A stretch of 50,131 nucleotides of DNA from Verrucomicrobiota bacterium (lineage in GTDB: Bacteria; Verrucomicrobiota; Lentisphaeria; JABSQK01; JAJFLO01), in the NCBI GenBank assembly GCA_021772615.1, contig JAJFLQ010000003.1, positions 1-50,131 on the forward strand, written 5' to 3'. The notes beneath the pieces were generated by a model, which worked only from the letters and a program-made list of their open reading frames with translations, was not told the DNA's origin and searched no databases. Shown here in pieces: positions 9,023 to 18,708 of this stretch. Position 1 is the stretch's first letter. Every line of letters begins with the position of its first letter. The translations under genes and the position numbers were made by a program.

Positions 9023-9081
9023 AAGGTGTCCTCAACGTGTCGTGGTTAGGTCCAATCCAATTTCAACCTCGGTGCGGCATA

Positions 9082-10320
9082 TCAAGCTTCCCTGTCCGGT
9101 TCGGCTTCCTTGATACGCTGTGGAAATATCAGCGTCACGGCGGTGCCCTCACCCGGCTCCGACTCTATGGAAACCTTACCCTGCAATGCCGATGTTGCAA
9201 GGTTGTGAACAATCGCCATACCCAAGCCTGTTCCGCCGCAATTTCGACCGGTCGTGTAAAACGCATTGAACACCTTTTGCAGGTTTTCAGATGCGATGCC
9301 ACGGCCGTAATCACGAATTGTCAGAACGAATAACGGTGGATTCGATTCGTTTCTGCACGAAAGTGAAATGTCGACCTTGCCGCCGGCACGGTCAGGGTAT
9401 GCATACCGCTGTATGTTTGACAACAGATTCAGGATGATCTGTGAAAGATAGCCCGGATACCCCACCCAATGGCGATTCTCTACGGGAACGTCGTCGGCTA
9501 CCACCACCGTGATACCGGCGCGCTTCGCATTCAAGCTGAAAAGACCGACAATCTCGGCGATCGTCGGCGGCAGGTCCACATCCTCTAATTTTCCCGTGAT
9601 CTGACTAACGGATGTTTTCTTAAAACTCTCCACCAGCTGGTGCGCGCGGGTAATATTTCCCTGCATCAAATCCGCGGCTTCGAGAATGTCCTCCATGGTA
9701 TCGGAATAGCGTTCATCATCAAGGAGTTCCTTCATGATCGAAACATTCAGACGTTTGTGAATCAAGGTTGACGCCGTCCGTAAGATACCCAGTGGTGTGT
9801 TAATCTCGTGCGCGACGCCGGCGACCATCTGGGAAAGCGCCCGATGACGCTCAATCTCCATTTCGGTCTGGAGATTCTGCTTCGCCAGCTTTTCGCGAAA
9901 GATATTTTCGCTGTTGTTCCGGATCACACGCGTAAGGCTGGTGAGCACATGGGAAAACATATCGGTCGAAGACGACAGGACCTTGAGAAAGGAATCGCGC
10001 TCGAGTACGTAAAACACGCTTTCTTCCACAGCCGCAACGTTGGCCGACCGAAGGTCCCCGTCGATTATCGCGAGTTCGCCGAAGAAATCACCTTCACGCT
10101 TCATGCAGATGTCAATTCCCTGCTCGTCGCTGTCAATCTTGTATATCTTGACCAACCCGCTCATGATCACGTACATACTGTCGGCCGGGCTGTTTTCCAG
10201 AAAAACGATTTCGCCTGCCGCGAAGGTACGTAACACACCGCTGCGCTCGATGCGGTTTAGTTCCGACTCATTGAGCCGTGAAAACAGCGGGATTCTCTTG
10301 AGATTGTCAATGATTCTCAT
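9082..10320 (-). CDS. Cyclic-nucleotide-binding-domain histidine kinase
   Basis: 412 residues from ATG 10320 (another ATG at 10359 adds 13 residues; neither has a strong ribosome-binding site). Residues 1-125 form a cNMP-binding (CAP_ED) domain: IPLFSRLNESELNRI, AGEIVFLENSPADSMYVI, and the phosphate-binding-cassette region GDFFGELAIIDGDLRSANV. The cassette Arg is conserved in position. A helical linker leads to HisKA with AGVAHEINTPLGIL (phospho-His) and HATPase_c with NLLSNIQRYAYPD, IRDYGRGIASENL and GGTGLGMAI. There are no TM segments, so it should act in the cytoplasm, perhaps responding to cAMP or c-di-GMP. The receiver at 8153 is the likely partner. Confidence 0.92.
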   Translation of the reverse strand: MRIIDNLKRIPLFSRLNESELNRIERSGVLRTFAAGEIVFLENSPADSMYVIMSGLVKIYKIDSDEQGIDICMKREGDFFGELAIIDGDLRSANVAAVEESVFYVLERDSFLKVLSSSTDMFSHVLTSLTRVIRNNSENIFREKLAKQNLQTEMEIERHRALSQMVAGVAHEINTPLGILRTASTLIHKRLNVSIMKELLDDERYSDTMEDILEAADLMQGNITRAHQLVESFKKTSVSQITGKLEDVDLPPTIAEIVGLFSLNAKRAGITVVVADDVPVENRHWVGYPGYLSQIILNLLSNIQRYAYPDRAGGKVDISLSCRNESNPPLFVLTIRDYGRGIASENLQKVFNAFYTTGRNCGGTGLGMAIVHNLATSALQGKVSIESEPGEGTAVTLIFPQRIKEAEPDREA

Positions 10321-10406
10321 GCCGGGCAACTTAATATCAACGTGGTGAATTGTAAACATACTATCGCGAAATCATCGCCGTCCATCCCGGCAAAATCCAC
10401 AGGCTG

Positions 10407-13400
10407 TCAACGGACCAGACGATCGGACGTGGCAACATCAGATCCGAGCCCCGCCGCATCGAGGGCGCGCCGGCAAAGGTCGATGTACCGGCGCTCGTCC
10501 AACGTCCTGCCGTTCACGAGCGCGAATGTCGCTGCCGCCTCGCGATACAAGCCCAGTCTCTGGTAGCTCCGGGCCAAAACCGGCCCGGCGTGATGCACAC
10601 CGCGATCCTGCGCGCATGCCAAAAAATCAGAGGCCCACGCGTCCGCGCCCATAAAGGCGTACCAGACGCCGACAGATCTGAGCCTTTCGCTATCCACATT
10701 CGCAGCTCTAAATTCGGCAGCACTGCCGCCGCTTAAGGCCAGAGACAACTGGCGGTAGCGATCCGGTGTGTGAAAATCGCGAACGAGTAGAATTCTGTCA
10801 CGCCCGCCGGTGACGAGGTACCTGCCATCCGGTGACAGCGCCAGCGCGTTAATACGACGGTCGTGCCCGGGCAGCGCCACATGACGGTCAGCCCCCTGAT
10901 ACTGCCAGCCGATGACCGCGCCGCCCTTGTCGGCTGCGTAGACAAATGCGCCTTCGGGACCGAATGCTACCGCAGTGATCTCCGGAGATTGTCCCGAACC
11001 GCAGCGGCGCATCGTCGTGCCGTCCGCAGCGTCGATGATCAGTGTGCTGCCATTTGCAGTACCTACAGCGAGCATGCCTCCCAGCGGCGATGCGGCCACA
11101 CAACGTGCGCCTGGAACATGAAACTCGCGTACCTGTTTCGAGCCTACCGTTGTCCAGACATGGATCGTCCCGGACGCGAACAAGGCGGCAGCAACAGCAC
11201 CATCGGCAGACAGCGCGAGCGATACACACGCGCTGTCACCGAGTGTGACTGGAACGGGCTCGGATACCGGATCGAATCCGCACGCCCAAATCTGGCCGGA
11301 ACGATCGCCAAACACCGCGAATGAACCAGATGGCGCCACTGCCAGTCGGACGATGGGATGGCGCACGGCAAACACCCGTTCGGTTGCGCCGCCGGCCAGA
11401 TCCGTGAGCAGTATCGCGCCATCAAGGCCGGCAGAGACGACTTTGGCGCCGCCGGCAACGAAGCCAACTCCCGAAACCGCACGGGTATGCCCTGACAATG
11501 TTCGCAGGATACGTCCGGCGGCGCGATCCCAAAGGACTACAGACTGATCCCACCCTCCGGATGCGATCAATCGCAAATCCGGCGAGAACGCCGCGCATTC
11601 GATGGTGCCGCGATGCCCGTGCCATGCGGCGACTTCACGATCACCCCTGGTTGCCAGCAATGTGACGGTTCCGCCGGTGTCGGCCCCCATGGCAACACCG
11701 GCGTGCGACGAAAGGGCCATGGCCGCGACGACGCCGTGATAGAACTGCGTGGACCGCATGCCGGTCGCCGTCTCCCAGGTCGTTACCCGCATGTTTTTCT
11801 GTCCAGCCACAATCTGAAGCGCGTTATTACCGGCATCCACGGACAACACCGTCGAGGCATGGCCGGTCCAAAAACGTTCAACGCCGCCACCGCCGAGATT
11901 GTGAACATGCACGTAGCCGTCATGTGAGCCGGTCACGACATGATTGCCGGGCGGAGCAAACGTTATCGCATTCACATTTTCCGCGCCGCCGGCGAGTTCT
12001 TCGAGCAAGCTGCCGTCGGCAACATCCCAGACAGTGGGGGCACGATTCGCGCCGCCACAGACAAGTCGGCGGCCATCACCGGCAAACGCCAGGCAATTGA
12101 CCCAGCCGGGCACGGTGGCCGCCACCACCTTCGCGGCGCTGTCGAGATCCCACACGAGCACCTTTCCGTCCGCGCCGGCAGACGCCGCCTTTCGACCGTC
12201 GGCCGAGACCGCCACGGCGTAAATCCACCTGCTGTGCCCGTATAGTGTGCGGCATGTGCCTGTATTCATGTCCCATACATCGATCTCGCCGTTATAACGC
12301 CCTGCGATCACACACATGCCTGTCCGCGATATTTCCACGCTCGTGACCGGACTTGTTGCACCCTTTCGCCGCAAACACCGAATTGCCGTACCTTCCGGAA
12401 GGTCCCAGCACACGATCGTGCCGTCCGCGAAGCCGGCGACCCCGATGCAGCCGTTTTCCGAAATGTCGACCGCGAGTGCTGCGGCCTGGTGATCGGCGAG
12501 AATGTTAATTGCGGGCGGGCACCGCCGATAGGATTGCCACAGCCCCAGTCGCGCCGCGAGGTCCGGCGCGTCGATAGCGTTGAGAACATCGACGGCCTCA
12601 TGAAACTTTGCACGAGCCACCTCCCAACGCGACAGTGCACCGAGCGCGTTGCCCTCCGCGAGCAGGCTGTCTGCAAGGCGGTAATTCGCGCGCAGCGACT
12701 CGACCTGCCGTGCCGCTGCGTTCTCCTCTGCGAGGGCCTGCTGCACCCGGGCCGTACGCTCGCTTTGCGCAAGTCTCGCGACGAAAACGAGTGACAGCAG
12801 GAAAACCACAACCAGGCATGCTGCGAGAATCCGGTGCCGGCAAATAAAGAGCCATATCAGCTTGCCGGCGCCGGCATCCTCTGCGGCTGTGGCAAAGCCC
12901 GTCTGATAGTTCCGAATATCACGTTGCAGGTCCTCCACGGACTGGTATCGCGCGTCCGGGTCATAGGCCATCGCCTTCATGGCGACCGCCGAAAGACTTG
13001 CCGGCACACGTCCCCCGGGACAATGCAGCGTACGAACGGACTCATCGTCCGGGGATTGACGACGTTGAAGATCCAATGGCGACAGTAGCCGACCCGCCTT
13101 GATTTTTTCGTACATGGTTCGGCCGCGGCTACCGGAGAACGGTGCGCGCAACGTGAGCAGAAAGTAAAGGATTGCGCCTAGCGAAAAAACATCGCTGCGC
13201 GCCGTGACCCGGTGGACGTCGCCATCCGCCTGTTCGGGCGACATGTACCCCGCCGTGCCGAGTATCTCGCCGATTCCCGTACCGTCGACCATCGAATCAA
13301 CCGTGCCCGCAGTCCACAGCGACGATAACGGGCCGCTGTCGGCCTGTCCATTGTCGTCAGGTGCACCGCCGCCTATTCCTGCGTCTGTAGGGAGAGCGTC

Positions 13401-14114
13401 GCATCGTGCCGCCATCCGACGAACGCTTTCGGCAATCACGGGTGTTTCGATACCGCTGATCTTCGACGACGGCGGCGGCGATAGTGCGCCAGGCACGTCG
13501 TGCAGTACTTTCGCGATGCCCCAGTCCAACACCAACACCTCGCCGTAGTCACCAACCATGACATTTTCCGGCTTCAGATCACGGTGAATGATGCCCTTGG
13601 AGTGGGCATACGCGACGGCATCACAGATGTCCTGGAATATGTTCAGCAAATGCACCAGAGAATAACGCTCGAGCATATCGGGATCGTCAACGCGCATTTT
13701 ACCCAGGATGTGCAGGAGCGTAATCCCGCGGATGCGTTTCATCGCGTAAAACACCCGGCCTTCACCATCCACACTCAGTTCGTGCACGGGAACAATATTG
13801 GGATGCTCGAGCTGCGCCGTAATGCGTGCTTCGATCAGGAATCGGCGAATGACATCCTGCGTACTGAGTCCGGAGCGGATACGTTTCAACGCGACTGTCC
13901 GACCACAATTCGAATCGACCGCTTCGAAAAGATCTCCCATGCCGCCGCGGGCTATTTTGCCGCCGACCCGGTACCGATCGGCGCCGGAACGCTCGGCGAT
14001 GTTTCGAATCTCGTCGGATTCATCCCATACCGTGCCGTGAAGAAATACCGGCATGACCGGCGTGCCGGCGGAGCTGTTATCAGAATGTGAGCTACTGGAA
14101 TCAGGCATATACAT
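10407..14114 (-). CDS. Membrane Ser/Thr protein kinase fused to WD40 repeats
   Basis: 1235 residues. A Pkn-type kinase domain spans about 48-410: glycine loop IARGGMGDL, Lys77 in VALKR, catalytic HRDLKPEN (177-184), DWG instead of DFG (Asp197), APE-like MSPEQ. A TM helix (RILAACLVVVFLLSLVFVA) follows near residue 440 and a coiled coil after it. From about 520 to 1130 I count 14 WD-type repeats, several with canonical GH...WD (for example GHSRWIYAVAVSADGR... VWDL), which would make two seven-bladed propellers outside the membrane. The tail has TPR-like helices. DWG and the long insert between DWG and SPEQ (about 205-285) are unusual. It is divergent from the sigma-factor gene at 14153, with 38 bp between starts, so the two promoters overlap. 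Confidence 0.93.
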   Translation of the reverse strand: MYMPDSSSSHSDNSSAGTPVMPVFLHGTVWDESDEIRNIAERSGADRYRVGGKIARGGMGDLFEAVDSNCGRTVALKRIRSGLSTQDVIRRFLIEARITAQLEHPNIVPVHELSVDGEGRVFYAMKRIRGITLLHILGKMRVDDPDMLERYSLVHLLNIFQDICDAVAYAHSKGIIHRDLKPENVMVGDYGEVLVLDWGIAKVLHDVPGALSPPPSSKISGIETPVIAESVRRMAARCDALPTDAGIGGGAPDDNGQADSGPLSSLWTAGTVDSMVDGTGIGEILGTAGYMSPEQADGDVHRVTARSDVFSLGAILYFLLTLRAPFSGSRGRTMYEKIKAGRLLSPLDLQRRQSPDDESVRTLHCPGGRVPASLSAVAMKAMAYDPDARYQSVEDLQRDIRNYQTGFATAAEDAGAGKLIWLFICRHRILAACLVVVFLLSLVFVARLAQSERTARVQQALAEENAAARQVESLRANYRLADSLLAEGNALGALSRWEVARAKFHEAVDVLNAIDAPDLAARLGLWQSYRRCPPAINILADHQAAALAVDISENGCIGVAGFADGTIVCWDLPEGTAIRCLRRKGATSPVTSVEISRTGMCVIAGRYNGEIDVWDMNTGTCRTLYGHSRWIYAVAVSADGRKAASAGADGKVLVWDLDSAAKVVAATVPGWVNCLAFAGDGRRLVCGGANRAPTVWDVADGSLLEELAGGAENVNAITFAPPGNHVVTGSHDGYVHVHNLGGGGVERFWTGHASTVLSVDAGNNALQIVAGQKNMRVTTWETATGMRSTQFYHGVVAAMALSSHAGVAMGADTGGTVTLLATRGDREVAAWHGHRGTIECAAFSPDLRLIASGGWDQSVVLWDRAAGRILRTLSGHTRAVSGVGFVAGGAKVVSAGLDGAILLTDLAGGATERVFAVRHPIVRLAVAPSGSFAVFGDRSGQIWACGFDPVSEPVPVTLGDSACVSLALSADGAVAAALFASGTIHVWTTVGSKQVREFHVPGARCVAASPLGGMLAVGTANGSTLIIDAADGTTMRRCGSGQSPEITAVAFGPEGAFVYAADKGGAVIGWQYQGADRHVALPGHDRRINALALSPDGRYLVTGGRDRILLVRDFHTPDRYRQLSLALSGGSAAEFRAANVDSERLRSVGVWYAFMGADAWASDFLACAQDRGVHHAGPVLARSYQRLGLYREAAATFALVNGRTLDERRYIDLCRRALDAAGLGSDVATSDRLVR

Positions 14115-14152
14115 TAGGGTTGCATGCGGCGCTATCTAGAATATCGTAACTT

Positions 14153-14767
14153 GTGAAACCACTCAATACATCGCGTACGCTGCTTGCACGTATCCGGGAT
14201 ACCACCGATCAAGATGCATGGACGCAGTTTTATCGCCTCTACGCGCCGCTAATTGTCGGCTTCGCCCGACAACGTGGTTGCTCCGAGGCCATGGCGCACG
14301 ACGTTCTGCAGGAAACCATGTGCAGATTGATTCGCTTCATGCCGAAATTTACGTATAACCCGGCGCCGGGTCGAAAACGGCAGTTCCGATCCTACCTGCT
14401 GTCCGTTGTGATGTCGCGGATATCGACGATCTACCGATCCACAATCCCGGCCGGCGGCAACGATGAAACCCTTAAATGCATGCCGGATGAACGTGTCGCA
14501 CCACCCGGCAGCGACCTCGATGCATTGTGGGAAAAGTACATCATGTTTCAGGCAATTGACAGGGTACGCACGCGTATCGATGCGTCAACCTGGCGATCGT
14601 TCGAAATGTACGTGCTTGATAAAACAGATGCGGGAACCGTCGCAGCGAAACTGAATATTACACGCAACCTGGTGTATCAGCACAAGAACAGCGTGACGCG
14701 GTTGTTGCAGAAAGAGGTTGAGAAGATCCAAAGTGAAACCGGCGATTCCGCCGACTCATGTGAGTAG
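14153..14767 (+). CDS. ECF-type RNA polymerase sigma factor
   Basis: 204 residues from GTG 14153. Region 2 is seen as AWTQFYRLYAPLIVGFARQRG, then MAHDVLQETMCRLIRFMPKF and FRSYLLSVVMSRIS. Region 4 is the C-terminal helix-turn-helix (AGTVAAKLNITRNLVYQHKNSV). Its closest look-alikes in form are the ECF factors that accompany Ser/Thr kinases in PVC bacteria, and here it is indeed divergent from such a kinase. No anti-sigma factor is adjacent; the kinase (10407-14114) or the FHA protein may control it. It ends 2 bp before the FHA gene, so both are on one transcript. Confidence 0.9.
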   Translation: MKPLNTSRTLLARIRDTTDQDAWTQFYRLYAPLIVGFARQRGCSEAMAHDVLQETMCRLIRFMPKFTYNPAPGRKRQFRSYLLSVVMSRISTIYRSTIPAGGNDETLKCMPDERVAPPGSDLDALWEKYIMFQAIDRVRTRIDASTWRSFEMYVLDKTDAGTVAAKLNITRNLVYQHKNSVTRLLQKEVEKIQSETGDSADSCE

Positions 14768-14769
14768 CT

Positions 14770-15195
14770 ATGAACGACGATCTGAAACAAAAAATCAGCA
14801 GTGAATACGGCCTTCCAACAACCTACATGACCGAAATGCCATCCGCATTCGACGAGCATATCGGCACGCTGTGCAGCCTGCTGGCGACCCATCCGCCACC
14901 GGCCGATGACACCTGTAAGATACTGGTGAAGGAAGTCAATCAGGTCCGATGGCTGGCGGTTTCCGTAGTCTACAATATCGGTCAGGCACAGGACAATGAC
15001 CTGATACTTTCCGACCAATACGTGTCGGACCACCATTGCCGGATCGAAAAAACCGAGGCTGGATGGGGCATCGAAGATATGGGCTCAACCAACGGCATAT
15101 TCGTGAATCGGGAAAAACGCGGCCACAAAACGCTCAGAGACGGCGACATTATACAGGTGGGCTCGGTGTTGATGCTGTTTCTGGGTGACGACTAG
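14770..15195 (+). CDS. FHA domain protein
   Basis: 141 residues. The C-terminal two thirds form an FHA (phosphothreonine-binding) domain: VVYNIGQAQDNDLILSD, the conserved SDHHCRIE (serine and histidine of the FHA core), and the GSTNGIFVN motif, ending with GDIIQVGSVLMLFL. The first 50 residues are helical with no recognised domain. It lies 2 bp after the sigma-factor gene. FHA proteins read Thr phosphorylation, so it probably links the WD40 kinase encoded divergently to the sigma factor or to the downstream DUF928 protein. Partner choice is inference. Confidence 0.92.
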   Translation: MNDDLKQKISSEYGLPTTYMTEMPSAFDEHIGTLCSLLATHPPPADDTCKILVKEVNQVRWLAVSVVYNIGQAQDNDLILSDQYVSDHHCRIEKTEAGWGIEDMGSTNGIFVNREKRGHKTLRDGDIIQVGSVLMLFLGDD

Positions 15196-15319
15196 CCTGC
15201 TAGACATTTATTGTGATGTCGCTCTAATTTTTCCGCGGGATCCGGGTAGGCTAGGTAAGGAAACAACGGCCCAAATCCAGAACTGCAGGAATGGCGCAAT
15301 CAACCAACAGGAGACTGCC

Positions 15320-16072
15320 ATGAAACCCCGAATTACTGCCATGTTGCGTGTTGCCGCAATACTGGCGGCCGCGCACTTTGCATCTGTTCCGGCCGCTGTC
15401 GCCGAGGGACCGACCGATACCGCGACACGACATATTCGTAAATTGATCTACAACAACCCCATGCCCGAAGCAACAGCGGGTGTCCGTGAAAACGTCACGG
15501 TACGCGGCGCCGGCCAGAGCGCCGTGCCCGAGCTGTTCGTACTCGCACCGGATCACATCGGCATCACTACACATGAGAAGCCGACATTATACTGGTACCA
15601 GTCCGACTCTGTCGGCACCGCTGTCGAGATCGCAATCAATCGCGACGATCAGGTGGACCCGGTGCTGGAAACCTCTGCAGATGGAACAACGCAACGGGGC
15701 ATACATAAATTCGAGCTGGCCAAGCACCAGATCGCGATTGAAAAAGACGTCGAGTATCAATGGTACGTCACCATGCGTTCGGGTTCTGAGGAACGTTCCG
15801 AGGACATCCTCGCGAGCGGTATGATCAAACGGATCGATCCACCCCGGGCGATATCGCAGAACCTGTTGTCGCAAAATCAGGAGGACCTGATCTACACGTT
15901 CGCCGAAGAAGGGATCTGGTACGATGCCCTCGAATGCGTGAGCAACCTGATCGAGCAGAATCCGGAAAACAATACGTACCGGGAGCTGCGTGCCGAGTTG
16001 CTCGACTTCGGTAACTTGCCGGAAGTCGCCGAGTACGACCGGGCCGACGCGGCCGGCGCCCTGGTGCGGTGA
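15320..16072 (+). CDS. DUF928 family exported protein
   Basis: 250 residues from ATG 15320, preceded by CAGGAG at eight bases; longer frames upstream lack this. A signal peptide ends at SVPAAVAEG. The body follows DUF928: ELFVLAPDHIGITTHEKPTL (here a W-Y-Q variant of the usual fold start), GIHKFELA, DVEYQWYVTM, SGMIKRIDPP, and the end EGIWYDALECVSNLIEQNP plus LLDFGNL. DUF928 proteins in other bacteria often accompany CHAT-protease and TPS-exoprotein genes (family context). Here it follows sigma factor and FHA genes with 124 bp between. It converges on the PLP enzyme gene; the stops are 6 bp apart. Confidence 0.88.
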   Translation: MKPRITAMLRVAAILAAAHFASVPAAVAEGPTDTATRHIRKLIYNNPMPEATAGVRENVTVRGAGQSAVPELFVLAPDHIGITTHEKPTLYWYQSDSVGTAVEIAINRDDQVDPVLETSADGTTQRGIHKFELAKHQIAIEKDVEYQWYVTMRSGSEERSEDILASGMIKRIDPPRAISQNLLSQNQEDLIYTFAEEGIWYDALECVSNLIEQNPENNTYRELRAELLDFGNLPEVAEYDRADAAGALVR

Positions 16073-16078
16073 TGCCGC

Positions 16079-17557
16079 TCAACCCAGCGCGTCGAAAGCG
16101 CGTTCGAATCTGCCTTGCAGGATATCGTAGTCCTCGAGACCGACGGAAACCCGAATGAGATAGCGCGAGACGCCGCAACGTTCGGCAAAATCGAGTTCGG
16201 TGTAATGCGCAAGAATGGTGTAGGGACACGCCAATGTGAAGTTCGTGCCCAGGCTCGGCCCTTTCGAAACCGCCAGGGCGTCGAAGAATGACGGAGCATG
16301 AACCTCCGCAGACCGAAGTGCAATAGACATAACCCCGCTGTAGCCCCCGCCCTCGCGCAGCAGAGCACGATACAGTGCCGGCGTCTGAAATTTCGGATAA
16401 TACAACTGCTCTACCTGAGGCATCTCGACCAGAAAATCCGCCAGCCGCTCCGCGTTGCGATTGATCTGATGCACGCGACTGACGAAATCACGCGAATTCC
16501 TCTCCAGAATCCCTGCGTCCGCACCCCAGAGATTGTCCTCCACAGAACTCTCAAAACGCGGTTTGATGATATCGTACAACGGACTTTCTTCATTCAGCAC
16601 GGCGGCGCCCGCCATCACATCGCCCACACCGGAAAAAAATTTGGTAAGGCTGCTTACCACAATGTCCGCATAGGGAGCAAGATTGACGTTTATGTACGTC
16701 GCAATAGTATCGTCGACGACAAGCGGGACGCGCTGCAGGCGCGCGAGCTGTGACAAACGCTCCATGTCCGGACTCTTCAGCAGCGGGTTCATCGGGACTT
16801 CACAGAAGATGCCGGCTATGGTCTCCCGCTTTAACAGGTCCTCCACGGCGTCCAGCTCTTGATCCGTACCACCCGGAAAAAAATGCGTTCCGGGACCGAA
16901 TTTCTGTTGTAACTTCAGGGTATCCACATAGGAGAAACCGAACTGAATCGTCTTCGCATCCGGCAACATCGAGCGCAGACACGTATGCACGTTGAAGATC
17001 GCGGACATACCGGTAGGAAATACGTACACCGACCCCGAGTCGACGTTGGTGTAACGACCGATAGTCTCTTTGATTTTTGTCCGGGCCGCCGGATCATCGT
17101 CGTCCCCGCGATTTTCGAGCACCGCCAGTGCCAACCGTGACGAGATGCCTTCGCCCGTGTGTTGCCAGAACTGCCGGGCATGGTCATCAAGCGAATCGGG
17201 GTACACCACCGCAAACACTTCGGGATCGCCGAAGCTTCGGACCGACGATGCCGCTCCCTTCTGTCGCAGGAAGTCGCGGCAGAAGACAGCCGTGCGACGC
17301 GACGGAAAGACCATGCAGCTCTCGCCGACTCCGGAGAACGCCGTGCGACCACGTTCGAACACGTTGCGCACATAGGGATGGTATACAAACCGCGGGTAGC
17401 CGCACTGCATCACGGCCGTGACCGCCGGCGTCCGCTCCTCATAGCCAATATTATGCTGCCATTTGGGCATGCACACAGACGTCGCATGGGGCCACGCGGG
17501 TATGGGCTTGCCCAGATCGGATACGTTCGACAGCGGTCGGTTGAGCAACTGATTCAT
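16079..17557 (-). CDS. Cystathionine gamma-synthase-like PLP enzyme, long form
   Basis: 492 residues. The last 350 residues are a Cys/Met-metabolism PLP fold: PTGMSAIFNVHTCL, FCEVPMNPLL, the cofactor Asp in VVDDTIATYIN (about 282) and the Schiff-base Lys306 in SSLTKFFSG. A 150-residue N-terminal extension precedes this (ATSVCMPKWQHNIGYEE onward), a layout like that of the fungal-type cystathionine gamma-synthases, which are longer than the 380-400 aa bacterial enzymes. ATGA overlap with the upstream gene (start 17557, previous stop 17554-17556) indicates translational coupling. Probable role: gamma-replacement or elimination in Cys/Met interconversion; the exact substrate cannot be read from the sequence. 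Confidence 0.88.
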   Translation of the reverse strand: MNQLLNRPLSNVSDLGKPIPAWPHATSVCMPKWQHNIGYEERTPAVTAVMQCGYPRFVYHPYVRNVFERGRTAFSGVGESCMVFPSRRTAVFCRDFLRQKGAASSVRSFGDPEVFAVVYPDSLDDHARQFWQHTGEGISSRLALAVLENRGDDDDPAARTKIKETIGRYTNVDSGSVYVFPTGMSAIFNVHTCLRSMLPDAKTIQFGFSYVDTLKLQQKFGPGTHFFPGGTDQELDAVEDLLKRETIAGIFCEVPMNPLLKSPDMERLSQLARLQRVPLVVDDTIATYINVNLAPYADIVVSSLTKFFSGVGDVMAGAAVLNEESPLYDIIKPRFESSVEDNLWGADAGILERNSRDFVSRVHQINRNAERLADFLVEMPQVEQLYYPKFQTPALYRALLREGGGYSGVMSIALRSAEVHAPSFFDALAVSKGPSLGTNFTLACPYTILAHYTELDFAERCGVSRYLIRVSVGLEDYDILQGRFERAFDALG

Positions 17558-18708
17558 CGAGACAGCGAACTCCAGGCGTGGTCGAAGTCATCCAGTAAGT
17601 CCTCGACATCTTCTATTCCAATCGAAAATCGAACCAGCCCGTCGGTAATGCCGACGCGTCGGCGCTGCTCCTCGGGAACGGCGGCATGGGTCATTGACGC
17701 CGGGTGACAGATTAGTGACTCGACGCCACCAAGGCTCTCCGCCAACGCGAAAATACGGAGGGTCGAGACAAGGGTCTTTGTGTCGTCCAACGACAGGTCG
17801 AAATCCGCCGTCACGATCCCGGAGCCGCCCGTCATCTGGCTCGTGGCAAGGTCATAATGCGGGTGCGAGGGCAAAAACGGATAGCGGCACCAGGTCACGG
17901 CGGCGTGGTGCTCCAGTTGCCGAGCGAAGGCCAATGCATTCTTGTGATGTTGTCGCATCCGCAACGGCAGCGTCTTCAGCCCTCTGGCTATTAACCACGC
18001 ATCGAAGGGCGAAGGATTCAGACCGACCGCCTTCTGTGCAAATACCAAACGTTCGTGCCAGCTTTCTGTGTTCGTCGTTACGGCGCCGCCGAGACAATCG
18101 GAATGACCATTTACGTACTTTGTCGTACTCGTCAACGACAGCGTCGCACCGAGTTCGAGCGGTTTCTGAAAATACGGAGATGCAAACGTGTTGTCTACAA
18201 TCAGATCCGCGCCACATGATTCCGCGATGGCCGCGATAGCCCTGATATCGATGATTTTCAACAACGGGTTTGTCGGTGATTCTATCCAAATAAGCGCCGG
18301 TGATCGCCCCGCGATCTGTGCAACCTGCTCCTCGCGGGTGAAGTCGAGGTAGTCCACGCGCACCCCGAACGTCTCGAAAACGGTATCGAATATACGATAT
18401 GTACATCCGTAAATATTCTCTTCGGCGATGACAACGTCGCCGCTTGAAAGGGTGGACAGCACCGCCGTAACCGCTGCCATCCCGCTTGAAAATACGGTCG
18501 CGAATCCGGCGTTTTCGAGCGCACAGAGCGCTCGTTCCAAACGCGTGAAGTTCGGATTGCCGGAACGTGTGTAATCGTACCCTCGCGTTACACCGGGCGA
18601 GATCTGTGCAAACGTCGATGTGGCGTAGATCGGCGGTATGACCGCACCGGTCTGTTCGTCGGGGCTCTGCCCGGCGTGTACGGATAACGTTTCTGGTCGG
18701 TATGACAT
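17554..18708 (-). CDS. Cystathionine gamma-synthase/gamma-lyase (trans-sulfuration PLP enzyme)
   Basis: 384 residues, the usual family length, from ATG 18708 with AGG eight bases upstream. Complete signature: TLSVHAGQSPDE, PPIYATSTFAQ, YDYTRSGNPNFTRLE, FSSGMAAVTAVL, IESPTNPLL, the cofactor Asp172 in VDNTFASPYFQKP, Schiff-base Lys197 in TSTTKYVNGHSD, and SLGGVESLICHPASMTHA. It forms cystathionine from an activated homoserine ester and Cys, or splits cystathionine; the sequence does not separate MetB from a lyase. It is the first gene of a two-gene operon with the long-form enzyme. I looked for and did not find a SAM riboswitch in the 245-bp leader. Confidence 0.95.
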   Translation of the reverse strand: MSYRPETLSVHAGQSPDEQTGAVIPPIYATSTFAQISPGVTRGYDYTRSGNPNFTRLERALCALENAGFATVFSSGMAAVTAVLSTLSSGDVVIAEENIYGCTYRIFDTVFETFGVRVDYLDFTREEQVAQIAGRSPALIWIESPTNPLLKIIDIRAIAAIAESCGADLIVDNTFASPYFQKPLELGATLSLTSTTKYVNGHSDCLGGAVTTNTESWHERLVFAQKAVGLNPSPFDAWLIARGLKTLPLRMRQHHKNALAFARQLEHHAAVTWCRYPFLPSHPHYDLATSQMTGGSGIVTADFDLSLDDTKTLVSTLRIFALAESLGGVESLICHPASMTHAAVPEEQRRRVGITDGLVRFSIGIEDVEDLLDDFDHAWSSLSR

